From Acer yangbiense (taxonomy: Eukaryota; Streptophyta; Magnoliopsida; Sapindales; Sapindaceae): a stretch of 64,000 nt of DNA. Position 1 is the first letter of the stretch. The number at the start of each line of letters is the position of its first letter. Made by a program: the position numbers and the translations under genes. Shown here in pieces: positions 22,476 to 33,297 of this stretch. The stretch is from positions 37,170,473 through 37,234,472 of the forward strand of contig CM017762.1 in NCBI GenBank assembly GCA_008009225.1. The letters are read 5' to 3'. The notes below the pieces were generated by a model. That model saw nothing but the letters and a program-made list of their open reading frames with translations, did not search any database and was not told the origin of the DNA.

Positions 22476-25400
22476 GCTAATTTTTGGTAAAAAAAACCTT
22501 TAAATAGTTACCATAACCGTAAAAGTAGTTACAAACACATTTTGTGGAAGAAACCCTTAAGTAGTTACCAGACCCATAAATGTAGTTGCCGCAGCCGTAA
22601 AAGTAGTTACCAATGCCGTAAAAGTAGTTACAAGCTAATTTTTTAGAAAAACCGTTAAGTAGTTACCAAACCCATAGAAGTAGTTACTGCTGCCGTAATA
22701 GTAGTTATCAATGCCGTAAAAGTAGTTACAAGGTAATTTTTTAGACAAACCGTTAAGTAGTTACCAGACCTGTAGAAGTAGTTACCGTAGCCGTAAAAGT
22801 AGTTACCAATGCCGTAAAAGTAGTTATAAGCTAATTTTTTTGGAAACACCCTTAAGTAGTTACCAAACCGTAAAAGTAGTTACCAGACCCGTGAAAGTAG
22901 TTACCGCTACCGTAAAAGTAGTTACAAGCTATTTTTTTTGGAAAAACCCTTAAGTAGTTACCAAGCCGTAAAAGTAGTTACAGGAGCAGTGAAAGTAGTT
23001 ACCACTACCGTAAAAGTAGTTACAAGCTAATTTTTTTGGAAAAACCCTTAAGTAGTTACCAAGCCGTAAAAGTAGTTACCAATTCCCTTAAAGTAGTTAC
23101 CACGGCCGTAAAACTAGTTACAAGCTAATTTTTTTTGGAAAAACCCTTAAGTAGTTACCAAGCCGTAAAAGTAGTTACCGGAGCCGTGAAAGTAGTTACC
23201 ACTACCGTTAAAGTAGTTACAAGCTAATTTTTTTGGAAACACCCTTAAGTAGTTACCAAGCCGTGAAAGTAGTTACCGTAGCCGTAAAAGTAGTTACCAC
23301 TACCGTAAAAGTAGTTACAAGCTAATTCTTTTTTGGAAAAACCCTTAAGTAGTTACCAAGTCGTGAAAGTAGTTACCGATTCCCTTAAAGTAGTTACCAT
23401 GACCGTGAAAGTAGTTACAATAGAAAAACTCTTAAGTAGTTACCAAGCCGTGAAAGTAGTTACCATAGCCGTAAAAGTAGTTACCATAGCCGTAAAAGTA
23501 GTTACCACTACCGTAAAAGTAGTTACAAGCTGATTTTTTTTGGAAAAACCCTTAAGTAGTTACCAAGCCATGAAAGTAGTTACCGATCCCCTTAAAGTAG
23601 TTACCATTGCCATGAAAAGTAGTTACAATGGAAAAACCATTAAGTAGTTACCAAGCCGTGAAAGTAGTTACCGATTCTCTTAAAGTAGTTACCACATCCG
23701 TCAAAGTAGTTACAAGGGAAAAACCCTTAAGTAGTTACCACGCCGTGAAAGTAGTTACCGATTCCCTTAAAGTAGTTACCATGGCCGTGAAAGTAGTTAC
23801 AATGGAAAAACCCTTAAGTAGTTACCAAGCCGTGAAAGTAGTTACCGATTCCCTTAAAGTAGTTACCACGGCTGTCAAGGGAAAAAGCCTTAAAAAGCCT
23901 TAAGTAGTTACCAAGCCGTGAAAGTAGTTACAAGGGAAAAACCCTTAAGTAGTTACCAAGCCGTGAAAGTAGTTACCGTAGCCGTGAAAGTAGTTACCGT
24001 AGCCGTAAAAGTAGTTACCACAGCCGTAAAAGTAGTTACAAGCTAATGTTTTTGCAAAAACTCTTAAGTAGTTACCAAGCTGTGAAAGTAGTTACCGATT
24101 CCCTTAAAGTAGTTACCACGACCATCAAAGTAGTTACAAGGGAAAAAAGCCTTAAGTAGTTACCAAGCCGTGAAAATAGTTACCTTAGCCGTAAAAGTAG
24201 TTACCACAGCCGTAAAAGTAGTTACAAGCTAATTTTTTTTATAAAAACCCTTAAATAGTTACCAAGCCATGAAAGTAGTTACCATAGCCGTAAAAGTAGT
24301 TACCACTACCGTAAAAGTAGTTACAAGTTGATTTTTTTTGGAAAAACCCTTAAGTAGTTACCAAGCCGTGAAAGTAGTTACCGATTCCCTGAAAGTAGTT
24401 ACCGATTCCCTTAAAGTAGTTACCATGGCCGTGAAAGTAGTTACAATGGAAAAACCCTTAAGTAGTTACCAAGCCGTGAAAGTAGTTACCGATTCCCTTA
24501 AAGTAGTTACCACGGCCGTCAAAATAGTGACAAGTAGTTACCTAGCCGTGAAAGTAGTTACCGTAGCCGTAAAAGTAGTTACCACTACCGTAAAAGTAGT
24601 TACAAGCTGATTTTTTTTTTAAAAACCCTTAAGTAGTTACCAAGCCGTGAAAATAGTTACCGATTCCTTTAAAGTAGTTACCATGGCCGTGAAAATAATT
24701 ACAATGGAAAAACCCTTAAGTAGTTACCAAGCCATGAAAATAGTTACCGATTCCCTTAAATTAGTTACCACGGCCGTCAAAGTAGTTACAAGGAAAAAAC
24801 CCTTAAGTGTAAAAGTAGTTACCCAACCCGTGAAAGTAGTTACCCAACCCGTGAAAGTAGTTACCACTATCGTAAAAGTAGTTACAAGCTAATTTTTTTG
24901 AAAAAACCCTTAAGTAGTTACCAAGCCGTAAAAGTAGTTACCGAAGCCGTGAAAGTAGTTACCATTACCGTAAAAGTAGTTACAATTACCGTAAAAGTAG
25001 TTACAATTACCGTAAAAGTAGTTACAAGCTAATTTTTTTGGAAAAACCCTTAAATAGTTACCGGAGCCGTAAAAGTAGTTACCGGAGCTGTGAAAGTAGT
25101 TACCACTACCGTTAAAGTAGTTACAAGCTAATTTTTTTGAAAAACCCTTAAGTAGTTACCAAGCCGTAAAAGTAGTTACCGGACTCGTGAAAGTAGTTAC
25201 CGCTACCGTAAAAGTAGTTACAGGCTAATTATTTTTAAAAAAACCCTTAAGTAGTTACCAAGCCGTAAAAGTAGTTACCGGACTAGTGAAAGTAGTTACC
25301 GCTACCGTAAAAGTAGTTACAAGCCGATTTTTTGGAAAAAACCCTTAAGTAGTTACCAAGCCGTGAAAGTAGTTACCGATACCCTTAAAGTAGTTACCAC

Positions 25401-25615
25401 ACCCGTGATAGTAGTTACAAGCTAATTTTTTTAAAAAAACCCTTAAGTAGTTACTAAGCCGTGAAAGTAGTTACCAATTCCGTAAAAGTAGTTACCGATT
25501 CTGTAAAAGTAGTTACCACAGCCGTAAAAGTAGCTACAAGGTAATAGTTTTGAAAAACCCTTAAATAGTTACCAAGCCGTACAAGTAGTTACGAATACCC
25601 TAAAAGTAGTTACCA
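22476..25615. repeat. 3.1 kb GTAGTTACC minisatellite with ~98-bp higher-order units
   Basis: Monomers of 20 or 21 bases share the core GTAGTTACC followed by variants of AAGCCGTGAAA, GATTCCCTTAAA, CACTACCGTAAAA and GGAGCCGTGAAA. Every 3-5 monomers a spacer like AAGCTAATTTTTTTGGAAAA ACCCTTAA intervenes. Spacers at about 22926, 23024, 23122, 23221 and 23319 give a steady ~98-base higher-order period. A second arrangement (about 23390-23900 and 24340-24800) uses the shorter spacer ACAATGGAAAAACCCTTAA. Because 21 is a multiple of three, open frames of 60-90 codons reading KVVT repeats arise by chance. Spacing suggests well over 100 monomers. Confidence 0.95.
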
Positions 25616-25824
25616 CGAAAAAAATAATAATAAAATAATTTAATTTATTCTAATGGAAAATATTTTTTATATTATTTTTTATATTATTTTTTATGTTTTT
25701 TTTAATTATTTTTTTATCTCTTTTTATTTATTTTTATAATTAATAAAGTCAAATCAATTAATATATATTATTATTTTAATGTGGTATGGGCAATAGCAGG
25801 TTGGAAACCTGTACTATTCACTTC
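25616..25824. other. AT-rich spacer between minisatellite and transposon end
   Basis: Runs of TATTATTTTT and similar AT-rich sequence link the end of the array to the right inverted terminus. No gene is seen. Confidence 0.7.
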
Positions 25825-25888
25825 AAGTCACCATTTTTTTTGCTTGCATGATGCAGTGAAACAAATTCACTGCATAGTAGCCGGCCCC

Positions 25889-25896
25889 TAAGCAAC
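25889..25896. repeat. Probable target site duplication, right (TAAGCAAC)
   Basis: It matches TAACCAAC at 16597-16604 in seven of eight positions and directly follows the right inverted terminus. Confidence 0.55.
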
Positions 25897-26690
25897 GTGG
25901 GCAGTGTCTCACTCTCACATCCACTTGATGGTTGCCTAATGAGGTCACGAAAACAATAAGCAACGTGTCATGCAAGAGGACCATCGAAAACTTATGGACA
26001 CCACTCGGCCCCTATCACAGAAGACATTTTTTTTTTTGTTGGTCCTACCACCATGTCTGACACTAAACCTTTTTATATTTGCAGAAGAGGACAAAAGTCT
26101 TTGTCAAATTCCACTTTTTTGTAAACTTTAACAGTTTCCTCCACTATTGGGCCCCACAGTCCCCCTCCACTTGTGACTTGTGAGTTGGGAATGATCCTCC
26201 CGGGATCTAGCATTTCCATTAACTGTTCGCTCTCTACTTGCCACGTGTACTTTCCACACCCAAGTCCACGTTCTCTTTTATTTGATAACCTTATCTTCCT
26301 CTCATTGGTCTATCTCTCTAACGTGGATCTCTTTTACTCATTTACCTACTCAACTTGGATTGCGTCGGGTCGGGTCGGTTCCCACTTCAGATTTTAGAAC
26401 CCGCTTAATTCTTTAAGGAAATTTTAACCCTTATTTATTTATTTTTTATTTTATTGTGAAAGTTCTTACAATCCTATAGATAATTAAGATTTTAATCGAA
26501 ATTTGAGTAAACTTTCTAAATGAATATAATTTAATGATTACATAATTACGAAAATCAATCTAAGGAAAATCATTACATAATTATAAAAAATCAATTTCTA
26601 AACAACTCACATGCCACATTGAGCGGGTGTTAAGTTGTCCAAAAATAATTATCCAACTTCATTCTCAATTATATGGTATATGAGTTGTTA
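25897..26690. other. Intergenic DNA far upstream of phytoene synthase
   Basis: This is single-copy-looking, moderately AT-rich DNA. A perfect G-box core CACGTG lies at 26242-26247 (GCCACGTGTAC). A 74-codon frame at 26173-26397 has no recognisable features. Confidence 0.5.
26242..26247. promoter_or_regulatory. G-box core CACGTG
   Basis: The palindrome CACGTG with flanking C (CCACGTG) is the site bound by bHLH and bZIP factors. PIF factors act on G-boxes of phytoene synthase promoters in Arabidopsis. This one is ~2.7 kb upstream and beyond a transposon, so a role for this gene is only a possibility. Confidence 0.25.
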
Positions 26691-27733
26691 GAGCATCTCC
26701 AACCATTAGACCTGTCAAGATTTTACACGATCCATTAATATGACCAAACCCATTCGAAAATAGCGGTTGGTGGGTCAATTTTATCGGATCGGATTGTTAA
26801 TGGGTCAACCCATTAAGACACGAAATATAATAGGTCGGTTTTGGGTTCACCCTTTAAAAACTATTAATTTGATAACCCATTAATATAAAGAATTTTTTTA
26901 ATGTGTTTATGAAAGTTATTAAAAAAATCTTTATATAATCACATAATGGAATTTATATAAAAAAAATCTTTATAATTATGGTAAGAATATATCTTACTAT
27001 TTAATTTTTTTAAAAATTTCTAATTTTTTTCTTTTTTGGAAGAGGAAAAATTTCTAAATTAAAAACTCTAAAACTACAAATCAATTATTTCACAATATTA
27101 TAACCCTAACCATAAGCCTAAAACTCTAAAAGTAGCTAGTGAACTTGATTACATGAGTTTGATCATGCTTCAATACTATTTATTTTCAACTTTTTAATAA
27201 ATATCAAATATAATATTTTGTAACGGGCTGGATCGGGTTACCCATTAGTTTAACAAATGGTTTCGGGTTTGTATATTTCAACCCATTAAGCTAACGGGTT
27301 GGGTTCGGGTGGAGCAATTTTAACACGACCCAAACACGAAACGATACGAATTCGCAATAACATGACCTATTGCTAGGTCTACCAACCATGCTCTCTCAAT
27401 TTTAGCTATATTTTAGCTAGCAACTTTTCATGTGGTCACTCCAACCATCATCTCTATTATAACTCGTCATTAATATTTTAATATTTTTTAAATTTAAAAT
27501 ATAAATAAATTTATTTTATTTTAAATTGTAAGAAAGAGAACAATCAACTTAAAAATATTAAAAAATAATAAGAGAGAGAAGATAGGGAGCTTGAAATGGC
27601 TCCCTACATTTGAAGTGTCTCTTGGTGGTTCTCTAAAATAGAGAGCCATTTAGAGAGCCTCTCGGAGTGCTCTAAAACCATCCCCACTAACTATTTTAGG
27701 TAAGGAGTAGGTTTAGGGAGCCTCTTTGAAGAT
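26691..27733. mobile_element. Probable MITE interrupted by a hAT-type element
   Basis: The left end GAGCATCTCCAACCAT and the right end TTTGAAGATGCTG (complement CAGCATCTTCAAA) form short inverted termini. The interior is AT-rich with repeated AGAGAGCC/GGGAGCC motifs. Excluding the inner insertion (26707-27381 plus one duplication) it is ~360 bases. No target duplication of its own is clear. Confidence 0.6.
26707..27381. mobile_element. Non-autonomous hAT-type transposon, 675 bp
   Basis: The ends are inverted: TAGACCTGTCAA on the left and TTGCTAGGTCTA on the right. They are flanked by the perfect 8-bp duplication CCAACCAT (26699-26706 and 27382-27389), the hallmark length for hAT. The interior contains direct and inverted copies of AACCCATTAA/GGGTCAACCC but no transposase frame. 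It sits inside the MITE at 26691-27733. Confidence 0.88.
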
Positions 27734-28928
27734 GCTGACGTAGACAACTCACATGTCATATATTTAAGAATGAATTTGTCCAAGTTTTTTGGTCAGTCTA
27801 ATATTATTTATTGGTATATATATATTTATCAATTCGTCATGACAATAAATATATCATGACGAAGAATGTGGACCACTAGATTTACATAATTTGACTCAAA
27901 GTGTATGTATTTGTCAAAACTTCTCCATAATCTGTGGTCCATATTCTTTGTCTTGATATATTTATTGTCTTGATATATTTATTGTCAGGACCAACGGAGA
28001 ATAGAAAGATTGTATATATATATAAAAATATCCTGATCTAAGTTTCGAGGTAATAAGACAAAGAGAATAGAAGGAAAGACAATGAATCACTTCGCAACAC
28101 ATAAAATTCTGACAATGGTGCTTTAAATATTGAAATAAAAAGTAAAAAAAAAACTCACATGTATATATATTTGCATATAAAAACAGAGAGAGAGAGAAAG
28201 ACAACAGTGTGAGGCTGTGAATGAGGGTGGTGGTTTCTGGAAGAGTGGAGAGAGTTTTTGGTTGGTAAAGGTCAGATTTTTTTTTTTTTTACTTAGTGGC
28301 CGTTGTTAGTTTATGAAGTGATGTTGATACTTTTTGCCTATTTTAATTTTTATAATTGGGTTTGCTGTTCTTAGTGGTTCTTGCCAACAAAAGGTAGGCT
28401 TTTTTATTTTATTTTTTTCCATATAATTATCTCCATTGTTCTCTTTGCATTCTCTGGTTATTATTATTATTAAATTTTTTTTTCGGAAATAAGAAGGGTT
28501 TTTGATGAATTGAATTGGTTGTTGTTGTTTTGCCAAACACCTTGAGTTAGGAAGATGAAAAAGTGATAAGCTGTTACATGAAAGCTTTGATTTTTATACT
28601 TTTGAAAGAATTTCTTAGAGATCCCATATTGTGATTTGGGGTTTGTTTGATGTTTAATGCTGTGTTGAGTATTTCTTGTATATTCATTGTGGTTTCTGTT
28701 CAATTACAGTGAGTTCAAGCAGAGTTTGGTTTGCTGTTGGAGAGATGCTGAGTTGGTCATAATTGGTTCAGGAATTGTAAAAGCATGTTTGCTTTGTTTG
28801 TGTATTAGGTGAAGTGGGTTCTCTTTGAAAATAATTAAAAAGATAAGACTTGAATTGGTTTTTTGTGAATATAAGTTCGGAGATAGAGAAGAGAAGAAGA
28901 TTAAGTGACTAGAATCTCAAGTTTCAGC
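27734..28928. other. Promoter and 5' untranslated region of phytoene synthase
   Basis: AT-rich sequence with an AG microsatellite near 28181-28199 leads to the gene. A good 3' splice site, TTCAATTACAG at about 28698-28708, suggests an intron in the 5' untranslated region, as is common for this family; its donor is not certain. A short (AT)n run lies near 28012-28027. Confidence 0.4.
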
Positions 28929-29941
28929 ATGTCAGTAGCACTCTTGTGGGTTGTATCCACCAACTCACAGTTGTCCAATTGCTTTGGGTTTGTCGATTCA
29001 GTTCGAGATGGAAACCGGCTAATATATTCATCAAGATCAGTGTGCCGGGAAAGGAGTTCTATGTTTAATTGTAGACCAAAGAAGGGTAGGAAACAGAAAT
29101 GGAATGCTTGCTCAATCCACGTCCCTGAAATATCAAGTATGGTGGCAAGCACGGCTGATGAAATAGCTGTGTCTTCAGAAGAAAAGGTTTACAATGTGGT
29201 GCTGAAGCAAGCAGCCTTGGTTAAGGAGCAGTTGAGATCCAGTCCGGACCTTGATGTGAATCCGGACCTTGCTTTGCCAGGAAATTTGGGCTTGTTGAGT
29301 GACGCTTATGATCGGTGTGGAGAAGTATGCGCAGAGTATGCCAAGACATTCTACTTGGGTAGCCTTCTTTTATCTGTTCTTTAATCAAAATATGTATCTG
29401 TAGATTTTTCAATTAAATTCTTATTGTTTTTTCTTTTTTCAGGAACTCTGCTAATGACCCCCGAAAGACGAAGGGCTATATGGGCTATATATGGTTTGTG
29501 ACTGTAACTTTAAATCATAATGTGTCTTTGGACCTTTGTTTTACGATTCCATATCACTATGATTGATTTGCTTTTGAGCCAGAGCATTATATTATTAAAT
29601 GACCAGCACAAAGTTAGAGGGAGTCTTTAAAAATATGGAATTGTTTATGAATATTAGGTTCTTTAAATATGATTTATCATGTGATGGTGACATCTTGTCC
29701 TCTTAAATATTGATTATGAAACAAACACTTCTTTGTCTTACTTTCTAAACAAATATATATATATATAGTCTTTCTATTGTCAGTTTGAACTGATAAAAAA
29801 ATATATTAGTTTCTTGTATATGGGCTATTGGATTTAAAAGATGTTTTGACAAATGCATGTAGCTAAGTCAAAGCATTTAAATCCAATGGCCCACTGCAAG
29901 GAACTGATATATTTTATATCAGTTCGAACTGACAATAGAAA

Positions 29942-29979
<38 letters not shown>

Positions 29980-32486
29980 CTGCTCTTGTCGTCTCATTCA
30001 ATAGAGTTTTCTATCCTATTGAAAGGCAGGGGGATAGAGAAGGAGATGTCTGGGATACTTATACTGAATTCTGTACCTTTAATCATTGCTCCATATGGAA
30101 TTTATTTTCGTTATTTCTGGTGTTACATTTGTTTGCCTAAGCATGATAGCATTGCAAATACATATTTTCCTATTTTCTCAATCGTTTCTTACAATCTCTT
30201 GAAATGCAGTGTGGTGTAGGAGAACAGATGAGCTTGTTGATGGGCCTAATGCTTCACACATAACTCCAACAGCTTTAGATAGGTGGGAGTCCAGGTTGGA
30301 AGATCTTTTCCGTGGTCGTCCATTTGATATGCTTGATGCTGCCTTATCAGACACAGTAGCCAATTATCGTGTTGACATTCAGGTGACCAATTTAGATTTT
30401 TACTGTAAAATATGTTGTCATATTGTCTTCGTAGCATTTTGACATTTCATTTTGATTGAGTGTCCCTTTAGTCTAATGGTGAATAAGTAAAACAACACAG
30501 CTTTTGCATTGGCTTAAATTATTTTTTATAACATTATACTTCTATAGGTCACAGTTCCATCATAGTGGCTTCAAGCTTTTTTGGGTTTCCCATTCATCTT
30601 TCAAAGATAAAACAATGAAGAGGTGACATTTTACAAGTTCCTCAGTCGCTATACATAGTTGGGTTAGTAACGGAGGACATGCTTTTGAACTTGGGAATTA
30701 GGGGTGAACTTATAAGTCATCTTTGCAAAGTATACGAGTATAATCATTATATTCTTTTCATCTTTGCTAAAATCCTGTTTTTTATTTTTGTTTTTATTTT
30801 TTTATTTTTATCTTTACAACATTCTAATAAGTTGACCAGTCGCGCTTTTCTGTCACTCAGCGGGAAAAAGAAAAAAGATATGTATCCCCTTCCTGAAACT
30901 TTACTTTTGTCTTCAATTATTGCATACAAAAATTTCTAGTAGGCATTATGAGTCATTTTCTTGGGAGTACTTGGAGCCATGTCTGTAATTTCAGGTAGAA
31001 TTAAGTCAATTCAGTCTTGGTCATCCGACTCATCCCCTTAATTCAACAATAGCACTTTGTAATCTACTAATCTGTTTGTATTGCACTGAAAACTGTAAAC
31101 CTTTGACCAAGTTATTGAACTCTTATTGCAGCCGTTCAGAGATATGATTGAAGGAATGAGGATGGACCTTAGAAAGTCAAGATATAAAAACTTTGATGAA
31201 CTATACCTCTATTGTTATAATGTTGCTGGGACTGTTGGATTAATGAGCGTTCCAGTTATGGGCATCGCCCCGGAATCAAAAGCATCCCCTGTGAGTGTTT
31301 TCGATGCTGCACTGGCATTAGGAATCGCTAATCAGCTCACCAACATACTCAGGGATGTCGGAGAAGAGTAAGTACGGTCTTAAATTTAGTATGCTGCGAC
31401 TTTTAGTTCTAATTGGTTGTGTTGTTAAACTCTGAACATTACATCAGTTAACATTTATTATGATGCAAAAGTAATTTGAAAATTCAAAATAGTAATAATT
31501 TTTGAAGAATCAGAAATAGTAAATATGATTTTCCAATGGAAGTAGTTTAATCATGGAAATAGTAAATAGTAGATTTTGTTTGTTTCTCTTCTCATTGCAG
31601 GATGAGTTGGTAGTGCCTTTGAATGGTTAAACGTTAACATGAATAATTGAATTAAGCAAATTTTTTGTTAGTTTTCATGAGAATGAATCAAAAGCATTAG
31701 TCCCCAATGCCATGAATAGTATGAACATTGTTTCTTTATCTCTTTGTTTTCTTTCGCTTACAACTTTTATTTTAAACTCTTAAGTGCTAGAAGAGGACGG
31801 GTTTATCTACCTCAAGATGAGCTGGCACAAGCAGGGCTTTCAGATGATGACATATTTGCTGGAAAGGTAACGGATAAATGGAGACGCTTCATGAAGAGTC
31901 AAATTAAGAGGGCAAGGATGTTCTTTGACAAGGCAGAGAAAGGCGTGACTGAGCTGAACGCAGCAAGTAGATGGCCGGTAAATAATGAGTCACCCGTTTA
32001 TGTTATAAATTTTGTAACTACTAAGATGGCTGAACACAATCATTCTTTCTCCTCAAAGATTGCATACAATTCCCAGAAAGAGATTTGAAACAATTGAAAG
32101 TGTTTTCTGAATAAGCACGTCAGGTGTTCTTCTGATCAAAACACAAAACTTTTGGAAAACAGTCTTATAATTGGTTCTTCGAAGAACATTCCAAGTGTTT
32201 TTCTGGTCTCAAAAATCATTTTTCTATCTATTCTAGGCTAAACAGTATAATTATTGAATTATATTGGGATCACTTGTTAGTTATTTCATTGTTGGGATTG
32301 GATGTGCAGGTATATGCATCGTTGCTATTGTATCGCCAAATACTAGATGAGATCGAAGCCAATGATTACAACAATTTCACAAAGAGGGCCTATGTGAATA
32401 AAGCCAAGAAGATAGCTGCTTTGCCGATTGCGTATGCAAGGTCACTCATACCCCGGTCCAAAAAACCTCATCTGACTAAGGTATAA
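28929..32486 (+). CDS. PSY: Phytoene synthase, complete six-exon gene
   Basis: Phytoene synthase joins two geranylgeranyl diphosphates into phytoene, the first committed step of carotenoid synthesis in plastids. Exons: 28929-29358, 29443-29493, 30210-30382, 31132-31367, 31785-31977 and 32310-32486; all five introns are GT-AG and phases agree. The product is 419 residues, a normal length. The start MSVALLWVVS is the typical family N-terminus; an in-frame ATG 24 bases earlier (28905) is less likely. The first ~90 residues are a probable transit peptide. The two Asp-rich substrate motifs are present: RRTDELVDG (exon 3) and NILRDVGEDARRGR (across exons 4 and 5). Changes from family consensus as I know it include YCYNVAG (usually YCYYVAG) and PVYASLL (usually PVWASLL). 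No frame damage is seen. Confidence 0.96.
29766..29946. repeat. Long hairpin (MITE-like) in intron 2 of phytoene synthase
   Basis: The left arm TAGTCTTTCTATTGTCAGTT and the right arm (complement AGTTTTTCTATTGTCAGTTC) pair imperfectly over about 80-90 bases, enclosing a short loop near 29853-29870. TA-rich tracts flank both sides, including (TA)n at about 29944-29978. The transcript could fold into a long stem. Confidence 0.75.
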
Positions 32487-32520
32487 ATTGAACAGTGAAC
32501 ACCGAATCTTGAAATGAAAC

Positions 32521-32556
<36 letters not shown>
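32521..32556. repeat. (AT)n microsatellite in 3' flank of phytoene synthase
   Basis: A pure AT run lies about 35 bases after the stop codon, probably in the 3' untranslated region. Confidence 0.85.
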
Positions 32557-32560
<4 letters not shown>

Positions 32561-32769
32561 TAGAGGGGAAAAAAAAATGAAGACAGGGAATCATTGTTCG
32601 TATATTAGAAACTGTAAGTGCTGTAATGAAAATAGTAATTTCAAGCTCATATTCAAATGCCAATGCTTATGATCCCTTTGAGATGATTAGAAACGTGTAT
32701 ATATATGACATGATGTTATTAGACGGACATATTTTATTAAACAAGTATGCATACCGACATAATGTGTCT

Positions 32770-33297
32770 CGTAAATGAAAACTAGTAATCGGCAAGCTTC
32801 ATTAGTTACTTCCAAGCAGGTCGGCTTGAAATGTCCTCCCACCAAGCATTAACATGCTTCCTCACATTCACCAACTGTGCCAACCCAACTTCATCTATCA
32901 AATATCTCATCCTGGGCAAGTGGCTGAGGTCCGCCAGTGAGTACGACTCTCTGGCAAGGTACCTGCTCTTCAAAAGTCGGTGTTCGTAAACGTCACACAC
33001 TGCCTTGAGCTTCTGTTCGGAGGAGTGGGCAAGAGCCGAGTCCCCTAGCTGCCCCAACCGGGGTAGAACCACTGGATTATACTATTAGACTGTATTGTGC
33101 ACTAATTTATCAAAGTTGTGGGCTTCTACTTCAATCCAATAATGGTCCACTGTGGCTTGCTCCTCCGATGTTGTTCCAAGTGAATCCGGACCGCTATTGC
33201 AGTACTTTGATGCGTAGTATATGACTATTGCCCTGGACTCTGAATATTTCTGGCCTCCCAAACTAAAATTCTTAGCTTCAGCCTTGATTGAGGTCAT
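32770..33297 (-). pseudogene. Phi-class glutathione S-transferase pseudogene (N-terminally truncated)
   Basis: The minus strand encodes the C-terminal half of a plant GSTF: ESRAIVIYYASKY at the end of the thioredoxin-like domain, then the helical domain with GTTSEEQATVDHYWIEVEAH, the YLARESYSLADLSHLP stretch and AWWEDISSRPAW. The glutathione-binding first ~60 residues are missing; sequence before ESRAI is only loosely GST-like. Two adjacent in-frame stops (TAA TAG) lie near 33089-33094. A one-base deletion near 32808 puts the expected VTNEACRLL-like tail out of frame. Family enzymes conjugate glutathione to electrophiles in the cytosol. It is convergent with phytoene synthase, ~320 bases past its stop. 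Confidence 0.85.

Larger units (their letters stand above)
16605..25888. mobile_element. Candidate 9.3 kb gene-carrying TIR DNA transposon
   Basis: The left end reads GGGAAATTGCTACTATGTAG; the reverse complement of the right end reads GGGGCCGGCTACTATGCAGT. The similarity continues inward for ~45 bases through TCACTTCATGATGCA versus TCACTGCATCATGCA. The 8-bp flanks agree at seven positions. No transposase was recognised, so it would be non-autonomous. It encloses a multi-exon Mpv17/PMP22 pseudogene and a minisatellite. TIR and duplication lengths fit a MULE or hAT origin; which one is undecided. Alternatively the ends could be two independent MITE fragments in inverted orientation. Confidence 0.6.

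Noticed and set aside
23333..24892. Four open frames of 66-91 codons reading KVVT repeats in the minisatellite
   Set aside because: A 21-base period keeps any frame open; the frames start and stop at irregular variants and show no gene context.
22476..25615. CRISPR-like regular repeats
   Set aside because: Plant nuclear context, degenerate 20-21 base monomers, no unique spacers of constant length and no cas genes.
28905..28907. Upstream ATG as start of phytoene synthase
   Set aside because: It is in frame, but the family N-terminus MSVALLW begins at 28929.
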